Positions 1 to 8,803 of a stretch of 15,291 bases of DNA are shown here, in pieces; position 1 is the first letter of the stretch, and the number at the start of each line of letters is the position of its first letter. Below the pieces are notes generated by a model that was not told where the DNA came from, did not search any database, and saw only the letters and a list, made by a program, of their open reading frames with translations. Origin of the DNA: Lunasporangiospora selenospora (lineage: Eukaryota > Mortierellomycota > Mortierellomycetes > Mortierellales > Mortierellaceae); the NCBI GenBank assembly GCA_015680635.1, contig JAABOA010000423.1:1-15291 (forward strand), given 5' to 3'. Both the position numbers and the translations under genes were made by a program.

Positions 1-459
1 GAGGCAAGAATAAAGAAAAAAGAAACGAAAGGGACATGCATGTTACACAGCCCTGGAATCTCTGACGGTGATGGAGTAGAGGCGGAAGTAGGGGGACAGG
101 CAAAGGTGTAACAGGCATGAACAGGCACACACACACATGCATGCATGCAACATGCGCGCTCGCAGGGCAATACCAATAAGACCGTCATCGCCGTCGTCAT
201 GCCCATCATTATGACAATAATATGGTCAATTGAAGAGGAAACGGTCACGAGTGGGCTGAATTTGAAGTAAAATTTACTTCACACCATCCCAGTCCAGTAA
301 GTGGGGTAAACCAAGAGAGTGCGTGAGAAACGAGCAAAAAAGGAGTTCTTTTTTTACACGATATTGAGTAGGGGAGGTATTGAAAGGAGATGCTTTGCCA
401 GAGCGCAGGGATCATTCGCATGAGATGATAAAAGGATAGGAGAAGTATTAGAGGCGTAC
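1..459 (-). other. presumed second intron of the phosphopantetheinyl transferase gene, running off the left edge
   Basis: After the donor GTACGC (minus strand, 459 downward) no coding exon can be recognised before the window ends. The family still needs its W/F-x-x-K-E-S/A-x-x-K segment and C-terminal strand, so at least one more exon must lie to the left. The stretch holds a CA repeat followed by ATGC repeats (about 126-148). A 113-codon minus-strand reading frame at 245-586 overlaps the true exon in another frame and is a shadow. If this is all one intron it is over 450 nt, long compared with the other introns here. Confidence 0.5.
126..148. repeat. (CA)n microsatellite followed by (ATGC)3
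   Basis: A short run of CA dinucleotides passes directly into three ATGC units. It lies in what is probably intronic sequence of the phosphopantetheinyl transferase gene. Confidence 0.85.
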
Positions 460-1661
460 CTGATCCTGGAAACAAGCAGAGAATGCTTCGAAGGACTCTC
501 CAGGAACCTGCTCTTGAAAGTCCATCACATCCACGCCTAAACGTACAGTAGAACCAATAGACGCGTCGCCGACAAAAACTACCCAATCTCCGTGGTGTGA
601 GAGGTTGAAGCTGACATTCCGGAGTCGTGCTGGCTCAACCTAATTTGACCAAGTTGATTTCACACATGAATATGCATTAATATTTGCGACCTTTCAAAGA
701 GACAGAGGTCCCAGAAGAGCTATCGGAAAGTTAACGAGCGACCAAAGAAACGCAAAAGGTAGAGACACGCCGGTCCCATTGACATTCACTTCAGGTCAAT
801 GTACCAGTAGTAGCCGACCAACAACAGTTCCTGATCTGTGTCCCAACTCAATCCAAGATAGAGTTGGGGGTCGAGATCATTTTGCTTTGTTCACTGACCA
901 TATCACGAACCTCCCCTCCTACCCCAGAATGACATGCTGTGCCAACGACGATAAACACGCGAGCACTCTCCCAATCGCTCCGAGGCGGGTCTTGATGTCC
1001 CGCAATGCTGAACCCCTCTTCATCTTCATCTCGGGAAGAGATCGTGCAATCAAGCGGGCTACAGATAGAATAGTGGTCCATTTGACGCAGAAAAGAACAT
1101 TGGAGGCGGATCCGAAGTGTTACACCGAGATATGCATGCACTTCTTTCTTCACTTCCCAGGCTCCCCAGCTATGAATGATGATAGATGGGACCTTCTCTC
1201 CCTCCCTGGCCCTCTGTCCTACGCCGAGATGCACCTGGATCTCTGGCAACAACTACCCGTCGAATGAAAATCCTTCCTTGTCATTCTGCTTGCTGCACCC
1301 CCATCTAATTCTCTTCAAGCCTCTCCCTCGCTATTTCTCTTTAGTGCGGTATAGCGGTGGTACTTACCAGGATGGGCTTGCCCTTCTCGGATCTCGAAAA
1401 AACAAGTTCCTCCCAGCGACACCCGTGGACTGCGACAAAGAAGGCATGGATCATCAATCGACCGATCATGCCCTGACGCATGTCAACTTCTTTTCGAAAC
1501 CGGAGCAGCCGATCGCACTCGACCTTGGGCAGGAAGTTGAGCAGGTTCGATAGAGGTACGATATTGGGCCCGTCATCAGCCGTTAATGAAGTGACTAAGG
1601 CTTCAACATGCTCGAGTAGGAGTGGTTGACGGATGTTGAATGCCCAACGTTTGATTGTCAT
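460..1661 (-). CDS. 4'-phosphopantetheinyl transferase, Sfp/AASDHPPT/Lys5 type, 5' part (partial at left edge)
   Basis: Such enzymes move the 4'-phosphopantetheine arm of coenzyme A onto a serine of carrier domains. In fungi the targets are polyketide and non-ribosomal peptide synthases and alpha-aminoadipate reductase of lysine synthesis; the enzyme is cytosolic. Exon 1 is complement(1368..1661), 98 codons. It shows the family start (RWAFNIR), an R-F-R/IGRLM helix and WEELVFSRSEKGKPIL. It ends at the donor GTAAGT. Exon 2 is complement(460..639), 60 codons, preceded by acceptor TTAG and followed by donor GTACGC, both junctions in phase 0. It carries NLSHHGDWVV (S112-H114, G115, D116) and LGVDVMDF, whose D135 is the expected Mg2+ ligand. 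The start at 1661 matches the usual N-terminus. The K-E-x-x-K exon is outside the window. The fold assignment is strong; carrier targets are inferred. Confidence 0.88.
640..1367 (-). other. 728-nt intron inside the phosphopantetheinyl transferase gene
   Basis: Both flanking exons are in phase 0, and family members need little or no sequence between KGKPIL and the NxSHxG motif, so this is best read as one intron (donor GTAAGTACC, acceptor TCAAATTAG on the minus strand). It is far longer than the other introns in the window (47-131 nt). It holds open frames on both strands: 848-1252 minus (134 codons) and 779-1267 plus (no ATG at its start). Neither resembles a family I recognise. It may be an enlarged intron, an insertion, or it may hide an alternative exon. 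Confidence 0.6.
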
Positions 1662-2427
1662 CGCTTGGAAATCTTGTATTTGGGAAGGAGTATGTGTAGG
1701 ACGGAGGATGGTTCTGCTTCAGATCCGAAACGAGGAGACTAAAATACTCAAGTATAGTTTTGAACTAGGCGAACAGGGACGAAGTTTTTTTCCCTTTTGA
1801 GTGGGCAATGGAGACTGTTCCTGCAGCAATGCGCAATGGGCAAAGACGAGCGAATGGGGATGGGGCCAAAAGGAATCACAGCCTGGAGTCTTGAACAAAG
1901 AGCGGTATTTTGGCGGGAACACGAATGGATCAACGAAGAGCGGGGATGGAGAAATGTCAAAAGGATGAATGAAATGTATAAAGATGGCTGGCGATCAGAT
2001 CCGAAAGTGGAGACGAATCGAAGGTTAAAAATGAAATGCGAGAAACAGACAAAGAAAGAGGTGGAGCCTGGCCGAGAAGCCCTCGGACCACTTAAATACG
2101 CAGGACTGTCGCCCACGATCCAGATCTTCCTCTGGACGCGCCTCTCTCTTTTTTCTCTCTCTCTCTCTCTATCTCCCCTGTGTGAGCAGAGCAACCTGTG
2201 AACACAAACCTCATGGTCTCCCTGGCCATTCCCTTGCCCATTTTGGCTGTTTTCAGTGGATTGCTTTCTAATCTGAAGGAAGAAGGCAGCTAATATACCT
2301 TTATCCATCCCCAGGATAACATGATGGTACCAAGGCCTCCCTTGGTAGCAGACACTTGTCTTTGTTCAACTCCCACGCCTACTTTGTCCTTCCTTTCTCA
2401 TTCTCGTCACTCTTATTGGCTCTGCTT

Positions 2428-2433
<6 letters not shown>
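1662..2433. other. 5' flank of the phosphopantetheinyl transferase gene; no gene recognised
   Basis: Open frames exist on both strands (plus 1797-2201; minus 1748-2308), but they overlap each other, run through low-complexity CT sequence and resemble nothing I know. A CT-rich patch lies at about 2141-2176. The stretch most likely contains the promoter and leader of the minus-strand gene. Confidence 0.5.

Positions 2434-2481
<48 letters not shown>
2434..2481. repeat. (TC)24 microsatellite
   Basis: An uninterrupted TC run of 48 nt is read directly from the sequence. It makes artificial Ser-Leu and Glu-Arg frames on the two strands, which are not genes. A shorter CT tract sits about 260 bp to its left. 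Confidence 0.97.
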
Positions 2482-2483
<2 letters not shown>

Positions 2484-3310
2484 CACTTTGTCACTCTTTT
2501 GTTTTTCTGCATCTGGCAAGCTGGCTTGCGGCCCACTCCTCCGTCCTCCCATCCGTCTCCTTCCTTCTCCACCCCTTGTTTACTGATGAAATATCTACCC
2601 TTCTCACGTAATGTGGCAATGACAAAACAAAGGTCCTCTCTGTTTGTCCACGGCGCACGGTGTGTAATGTTGCTGCGTTACTGTTCTGGAGGTATCTGCG
2701 CCAATGTCATCTTGCACAAAAGTTCCTTTTGGCCCAATTGACTCAATCCTGGTCCCGGACAAAAAAGTGAGAGCGAGAGGAAAGGTACATTAAGACTCCA
2801 TTCAAACAGCTCGGCTCACAGCGCAGGTGCACCAGAGATAGAGCTCCATAAGAGGTGGCGGAGGCCAAGAGAGCAACGAACATACGTCGTATTCTACCAA
2901 TTCAGTCGCGCTTCCTTCTCGCAATTCTTAATCTTCCCTTTTAACATAACTTCTCTTTCAGGAGCATTTAATGTCTGTCGAGTATGAAAAACTACCATGC
3001 CTGACCTCTCAATAAAAACCAAAGGACTACTGTGTGTCCATCTTCGTGCTCCTCTTTTTAGTAGTAATGCCTGCTACAGACGGTGGTTTTCGCTCTCAGC
3101 CATGATGCCCTTGTCACCTCTTGCCTTTGTTTGTAAAATCGAGCATAGAATAGCGAGAAATGAAAAAAAAAGGGACGTGATGTGGAAATAGGAGAGATTT
3201 GACGAGTGAGCATGAGCAAAACTGAGAGAGATGGTAACAGAGGCAAAAGGGAGCTCAGGCACCACGCTTTTTTCATTTCACTTCCTGTTGGCTATTTTTC
3301 TGCATGTTGT

Positions 3311-3362
3311 TCTTTCTTTCCTTTTCCTTTTTCTCTTCCTTTTCCTTTTCCTTTTCCTTTTC
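3311..3362. repeat. CCTTTT hexanucleotide array with degenerate left edge
   Basis: The right part repeats CCTTTT perfectly about four times; the left part is a decayed pyrimidine version with CTTT and CTCTT interruptions. On the minus strand it reads as a Lys-Arg repeat in a spurious frame. Confidence 0.9.
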
Positions 3363-5920
3363 ATTCTGTCCACTGCCTTGGCAGTGAAATGAAAGTAACT
3401 TGCGTTACCAACACATGGGACGCCAAATCTCACTCTCAAGGAGGAAAGCAAAAGCCAAGAGACCCGAGGAATGCACAGATGCTCTCTGTCCTCTGGCCGT
3501 GTGACCAATGACCCAGATCGGGAGATCAGTGGGAGCGGGTCAAAGAGAGAGACCAAGTAGAAGGAGAGTCATATCCAGCTAGTGCTTAGACCCAAGACAT
3601 CCATCCTCGGACTGAGCACGACCTGCGATTAGTCGACCTGACATGTCTAATTCTGGCATAGGATATGACTACCTCAAGCGGTTGGTGTCGTCTCTGTTGT
3701 TGCTGTCGTTCTTGCTGTCAGTCAATGCGCCTGTCATCCCTCCTCGATCTCTTTATAACTCTAACATGTGCATACTGCCCTCAGTTTTGTTTCCAGCTTC
3801 TTAGCACTCATGTTTCAGCTACTGCAATCTCCTAAGGGATGCCCGTCTTCTCCCTCAATCAGGGCCTGGTCCAATCACTAATTCAGGGCTACCAACCAAT
3901 ACCTTTTTTTGCCTAGAATCTTTCCATCATCGACCAATGTTTTGAAGACGTCCTGCGCTCAGGATAAAAAAAAAGACCCTAGATGGATTCAGCTTTTGCG
4001 TCTTTGCTATTCACAGCTCATTCTCTGTCTCTTCTCCAGCGACCCCTTCCTCTCCCCCTTGCATCGCAATCTGCGACCTGCACCTGCGCTTGGGCGTCAA
4101 CTTGCCAACCAAGCAGGACGGTGGTTGCCCTTCTCTGCAGATCTGCATGTTGGTTGGTTTGCTGTGCAGGAGGGAACCACATGCTCTCGATACACCTCAC
4201 TGCACCATAACCCACTCATTTGGGTTCCCTTGCGTACATCCCAACATCTGCTTTAGCAATGATAGCTACAGTTTTAGCTTCTACAGCCTGGCTTGATCCC
4301 TTTCCTATCTCTCTGTTCTGTATGTCTGTCTACTGCGTTAAATACCCATTGTGTTATTTGTCGTATGCATGAGCACGAGCGCTCTCACATTCACTTTTCC
4401 TATCAATCCCGAGTTTACTGAAAGCAACCCTTATTCAATGCCTCCAAGTAAACTAATCTCTGCAGAATGCACCTTGATGTATGTCATGGGTCCAGCCTCC
4501 TGCGCTCTTGTGCGATGTGAAATGGTCAGCATCAATTTAGCCAGCGGTGCATAGCCAGAGTCTTTTCTTCCTCCCTCCCTCCCATTGACTTGCCTTTTAA
4601 GAAGACGGACTCATGACCTATGAAGTGAACATCACCACCTCCATTAGGACGTCTGCAATGCGAGGCTAGCTTCGTGCTAAGCACTCTGAGAAACATAGTG
4701 TGTCTAGCTATGGAATTAAGATAAAACCTCTTCTCCAATCAATAACTCTTCTATTGCCTTCAGTAGAACTGGACGCCGCCTGATACTTTAGTCTTCATCT
4801 AATAGGAAACTTTGTATAAAGAATTCTGGAATAAGTCGGTCCCCATAACAAAGGCTCAAACTTTCATATTGGCGATTGCTCCTGGGCGCTAGCTAACCAG
4901 ATTACCATTGGTTCCGTTGTGTCACCTTCATTTGGACTGTCCCACTAAACATACCAATGGATTACGCTCATTTGCCACGAGAACAGTAGCCGATGTACTT
5001 TACTTGATGACGCGTAGAATGAAATGGTGACCTCGTTGTTGGCGTAATTCAGAAAGTAATTTTGGTCAAGTGAAACCCACTTGGGATGGCTCTCTTAAGA
5101 GAAGTACAAGTGTACCTGAGGAGAGATATTCTTATACTCGGGTATTTGTAGACCTTGCCAGTCGCTCGATACCGCTGTTATTGATATCCAACAAAGCGCG
5201 GGGTAAAGTTTCAGACAATTATGGCGTAATCAACAAGTGAAGGTATGCCATTTGGCCTATGGGGAGCTTTTTTATTTCACTGAATCTCGAACAGAGGGCC
5301 CAACGCCATCCTTGACGAACCACTTTAATATCAAATTGGTCACCAGCAATGAAACTGGTAAGGTTGGCGACATTATCTCAATGCCTGACAACGATAGCAG
5401 AGGAGATACTCAGCTCCTCCTCTCTTCTGATCCTATTTTTAATGATCATAGGCCCCGGGACAAGAAAAGTTGTGGATGAGGAAGACCTTCAAAGAACGCA
5501 TATCAAAGAATTTCTGACCATGAGCAGACGCGTCTCCTACAGAATAGGGCCTGCATGTCCTGCACCCCCTTTTTACTCCAATGCCCTTTTGGAACGTCGT
5601 CTTTCTTCATTGCTTCCCCAGTCCAAACGCGCTTGTCTATTACCTACGTACAGATTCGCACCCTTGCCTACGTACGGACCGTCAAAGCTCAAACCAAAGC
5701 CTCTTGCTGGCAGAACTCCCATGGTCCCCGAGTCATGCATGATTTCATTCATCTTGGACTACATCTGTGTCCACCTTGATGAGAACTGACCGTACTGTGC
5801 AGCTTGCCTAAATAAACACTGCTGCAGCCGAAAGGGACACCTGTGGTCTGTCGATCGAATAAAATAAAAGCCAGTAACAAAACCAAAAAAGATATGCATG
5901 CTGAGGGAGGAGTTGGAGCT

Positions 5921-5949
5921 GGCTTGACTTTGACTTGACTTGATTTGAC
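5921..5949. repeat. short tandem TTGACT-like repeat
   Basis: The units CTTGACT, TTGACTTGACT and TTGATTTGAC follow one another with small variations. It is a minor degenerate tandem repeat in non-coding DNA. Confidence 0.6.
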
Positions 5950-6117
5950 AGCTTTTACAACAATACATTCTCTAGTCGTTTTAAGCAATTGAACCTCGAT
6001 GGATTTGATGAATGTGGTCTTAGGTGAGACACTTTCTTTGAGGAGGATCATGGCAAACACGACCGCTCTGATATTATCGCACGAGTAAAGACATATGCAG
6101 AGAAATTTTGCGTATAT

Positions 6118-6135
6118 GTATGTGTGTGTGTGTGT
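6118..6135. repeat. (TG)n microsatellite
   Basis: A TG run preceded by TATATGTA-type sequence, lying in the gene-poor spacer left of the decayed gene. Confidence 0.85.
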
Positions 6136-6573
6136 AGGAGGTTTCCTGCAGATTTTCTGGCAAGGCATGATAAGGAAAAGGCAGAGAATCTGCTTTTCAA
6201 AAGCTGTCAAGAACGGACATGATTTATCTATTTAACAGAAAGGCTTGATGGTATGAGTTAACCTCACTGTAGGCCGATTATGGGAATGACTGACAGGCAA
6301 GTCTAATCGCATTTCAACGCAAAGCGCCTAGCCTTGTCTGCCTTTTTAACTACAAAGACTTGATTTTGATTGCCTCTCTCCCTTGACTCTCCTTTTTCTC
6401 ATAATTAGGGTTGTTCAAAGCTGACGATGGCAACCATTGGACCGTGCGCTTGTTAGCATTAATCTGCTTTTTGTTCATCTTGTTTTATGCATCAATGTCG
6501 GAGCTAAACAGCCAAATAACCTGTATTTTAATCCTAGACAAATGTCAAACGACTTTTCAGACGCGGAAATTAC

Positions 6574-7972
6574 ATGGATTCAAAAGAATCAGACAAATCA
6601 GCGGAAGCATTTTTTAACGAGTTCGGCATAGAAGATAAACTGCGAGGCCATTTGCGCTACGTTCAACTTGTTTAGACAAAGTGTTTGAGTGATGATGTCA
6701 GGAAGCAGCTTCTTGACCAATCTAACGTGTGGAAAGTAGATAAGGGGCATCAGTTCTGGCTTCACCGGCATGCGCGAGTTACAGCTATACAAACAGCGGC
6801 CACTCTGGTAGAAGGATCGGCGCCAAATGCAGAAGGGGCCATTCTCCACAACACAGTAACAGAGAGCGCACTACTGGGAGTGTGGAGCAAGAGATCTGAA
6901 CAAGGCGCCTCAACGATGAATAGCTGCGAACCATCCGACACATATGAAATCTCAATTGTTATATCGCATGTTTATGCGAGTTTAGATAAAATCAAAGACA
7001 TCTTTGATGATACTGAAAACGCAACCCATACGTCTTTAACACCTCTATCACACCCAAACGCTCTCACTCAATCCTCAGCGTCAACTGGTGTCACTTCTTT
7101 GCCGACAGAACCGTCTGGCAAAAAGAGGAGGGTACGCTACCAGACCAAAGAGCCATGGCACTCTTTAGCCATGTCTTTAATCAAGATCGTACCCGTCACT
7201 TTCTTTAGCTTGAGTTATAATGACGATTGGCAGGGCTGTTAACATATATTCTATATGGCTTTAGGTCAAAGGCTCGGGCAAAATTACGTTTTCCGAGGCG
7301 CCGGCAGACATGTGTCATGTGCATGCTGTGTCTTTCCTCGACCAATATCATAGACAGAGCAACTTGGAAAAAGATGTCACTTTGGTCAAGGATGTGCAGT
7401 AGGTTCTTGCAACGAGGCTCAAGAGCCTTGTAGCTAAGCTCGGCTCCCAGTTGTCATCTGACAAAAAGGAGAACGTTGTTTTGAAGAGGGAGGGATAGCT
7501 GTCGAAGCAACGTTGTCTTTTTGAAAATTGATGAACTCTAGCCTGAGCCTTTGTGTTTCCCGATAAAAAAAATATGTTGGCTTTAGATGACTTGCACTGT
7601 ACCAATTCCACCGCTCCCGATCTGTCCTTAACGTAAAGTCGTGATGTCATGCCTGCTCAACACTATGTCGCCGAGAATTGTTCAACATTTCACCAAAGCG
7701 AATGATGAGGAGATAATATCAAAGCTGTATCCCATGCAACCATACCTGGATTTGACGAGAATCCCTGCCTAGACTTCTTGAAGAAGTACCAATCTATCCT
7801 TGAAGAACATGACGTCTCGTTTCTTGAGAGGAGACTTACAAAGGACCATGGACTACTTCTTTGCCAGTACCCAGATGAAAATGAGCTACCCAAAACAGCA
7901 TCTATACAAGATAAGGTGTTGAAGATCCTGATTCCAATTAAAAGGGCCATTTCTCCTCCTCTTTTTAATTAG
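6574..7972 (+). pseudogene. decayed multi-exon protein gene of unknown family
   Basis: A coding-like frame opens with ATG at 6574 (MDSKESDKSAEAFFNEFG). It runs through a TAG at 6673-6675 and continues in the same frame to about 7188 with well-formed sequence such as SNVWKVDKGHQFWLHRHAR and a basic KKRRVR patch that could be a nuclear signal. A 76-nt intron (7189-7264, GTACCC to CTTTAG) would join it in phase 0 to VKGSGKITF, which is only loosely P-loop-like. That frame has further TAGs at 7400-7402 and 7496-7498. Downstream, 7665-7767 (MSPRIVQHFTKANDEE) and 7740-7972 (KKYQSILEEHDVSFLERRL, then ILIPIKRA) read as coding in two different frames and end in TAG... the last open frame stops at 7972. 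The family is not recognised. Stops plus a frame change argue for a pseudogene; unseen introns could explain part of this. Confidence 0.5.
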
Positions 7973-7987
7973 GAGTATCTTGAGAAT

Positions 7988-8338
7988 CGAGGGCCTTTCC
8001 GCTACCCATGCGATCTTGGTAAATATGGCTCTCGGCCCAGAGGCCTATTCTTGCTCAACTAAGATCGAAAGGCGGTAATCGTCGCGTTCTAGCACGGATT
8101 CCGACTTAGAGGCGTTCAGCCATAATCTAACGGATGATAGCTTCGGGCCATTACCTGCTCAGGTAGGCCCAAATACCAAATATCCGAATGAACGGTTCCT
8201 CTCGTACTAAGTTCAATTACTATTGCAACAACACTTCATCAGTAGGGTAACACTAACCTGTCTCACGATGGTCTAAACCCAGCTCACGTTCCCTATTAGT
8301 GGGTGAACAATCCAACGCTTACTGAATTCTACTTCAGT

Positions 8339-8371
<33 letters not shown>

Positions 8372-8407
8372 TGCAACGTCGCTATGAACGCTTGGCTGTC
8401 ACAAGCC
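7988..8407 (-). rRNA. isolated 28S rRNA 3'-region fragment (relic, antisense to flanking plus-strand genes)
   Basis: On the minus strand the sequence follows the large-subunit rRNA from GGCTTGTGACAGCCAAGCG through the GAACGTGAGCTGGGTTTAGA segment, the sarcin-ricin loop AGTACGAGAGGAACCG and GGCTGAACGCCTCTAAGTC to AGCGGAAAGGCC. Both ends are abrupt and internal: neither the rest of the 28S nor its 3' terminus is present, and no 18S, 5.8S or spacer flanks it. It differs from conserved eukaryotic 28S at sites such as GACCATCG (normally GACCGTCG) and CATACTGAAGTAG (CATACCGAAGCAG in yeast). It is therefore a dispersed fragment rather than a working gene. Boundaries are good to within a few bases on the right and about ten on the left. 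Confidence 0.92.
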
Positions 8408-8803
8408 CCTGCATAATGCAATCGTTGAATATGAGTCTGCTGGTAAAGAGAGAAGGGGAGAGAACTATTTTAGGATGGCCATAACCCGTTTGACAAGTGA
8501 GCCAACAAATTTCAGTAAAACTTTGACGGTCTGCCAGCGCCAACCCTTTTCGGGCTTCTTACCCTTAATCTTCTACGTAATCATGTGTGTGTGTGTGTGC
8601 AGTTACAAGTTGCGTATTCCTGCCACGTACACCCAGTGGCTGGAGACAGGAACGAATTCCAAGTGGGCGTGATGACAACCCCTCTTTACTCTTTCCCTCT
8701 TCCCGCCTGTATTCTTTGCGCACTGACTCGCTGGACCTCGCCCCTCGAAGACACTCACCCAGCAAGAAATCTACAAGACCGACCAACCCTCTCAACTCTC
8801 ACA
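8408..8803 (+). other. 5' flank and leader of the RING gene
   Basis: The stretch lies between the end of the 28S fragment and the RING start codon. It contains a TG microsatellite (8584-8599) and pyrimidine-rich sequence (8670-8800) of the kind common in fungal leaders. No TATA box is evident. A reading frame in phase with the RING start stays open upstream, but the ATG at 8804 has the better context. Confidence 0.5.
8584..8599. repeat. (TG)8 microsatellite
   Basis: A perfect TG run just upstream of the RING gene; it creates a Cys-Val frame that is not a protein. Confidence 0.9.

Larger units (their letters stand above)
2482..6573. other. about 4.1 kb gene-poor spacer
   Basis: I find no recognisable protein domain, tRNA B-box or rRNA here. 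It holds the CCTTTT array (3311-3362), a TTGACT-like repeat (5921-5949), a TG run (6118-6135) and several weak ORFs. The two best ORFs are 3643-3804, a possible short secreted peptide, and 5349-5789, 146 codons followed by AATAAA at 5811-5816. Several C/T-rich patches resemble fungal promoter pyrimidine tracts. Lineage-specific genes or non-coding RNAs could be here but cannot be shown from sequence alone. Confidence 0.5.

Noticed and set aside
1748-2308. 186-codon minus-strand and 134-codon plus-strand frames overlapping each other
   Set aside because: Low complexity through the CT tract, no domain resemblance, and the two strands overlap; best explained as chance open frames.
2321-2611. Ser-Leu-rich and Glu-Arg-rich ORFs
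   Set aside because: They are translations of the (TC)24 microsatellite.
3278-3556. Minus-strand ORF with a Lys-Arg repeat that looks like a nuclear signal
   Set aside because: It is the reverse reading of the CCTTTT array.
3909-4296. Overlapping ORFs of 65-115 codons on both strands
   Set aside because: Four mutually overlapping frames with no recognisable content; none preferred over the others.
4351-4554. 67-codon plus-strand ORF with fairly protein-like composition
   Set aside because: It lacks an ATG at its 5' end, has no recognised family and no splice partner; too weak to call.
5749-6210. 153-codon minus-strand ORF with hydrophobic stretches
   Set aside because: It runs through the TG and TTGACT repeats, overlaps the 146-codon ORF on the other strand and resembles nothing known.
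7348-7650. 100-codon minus-strand ORF
   Set aside because: Antisense to the decayed gene; its openness is probably a shadow of that frame.
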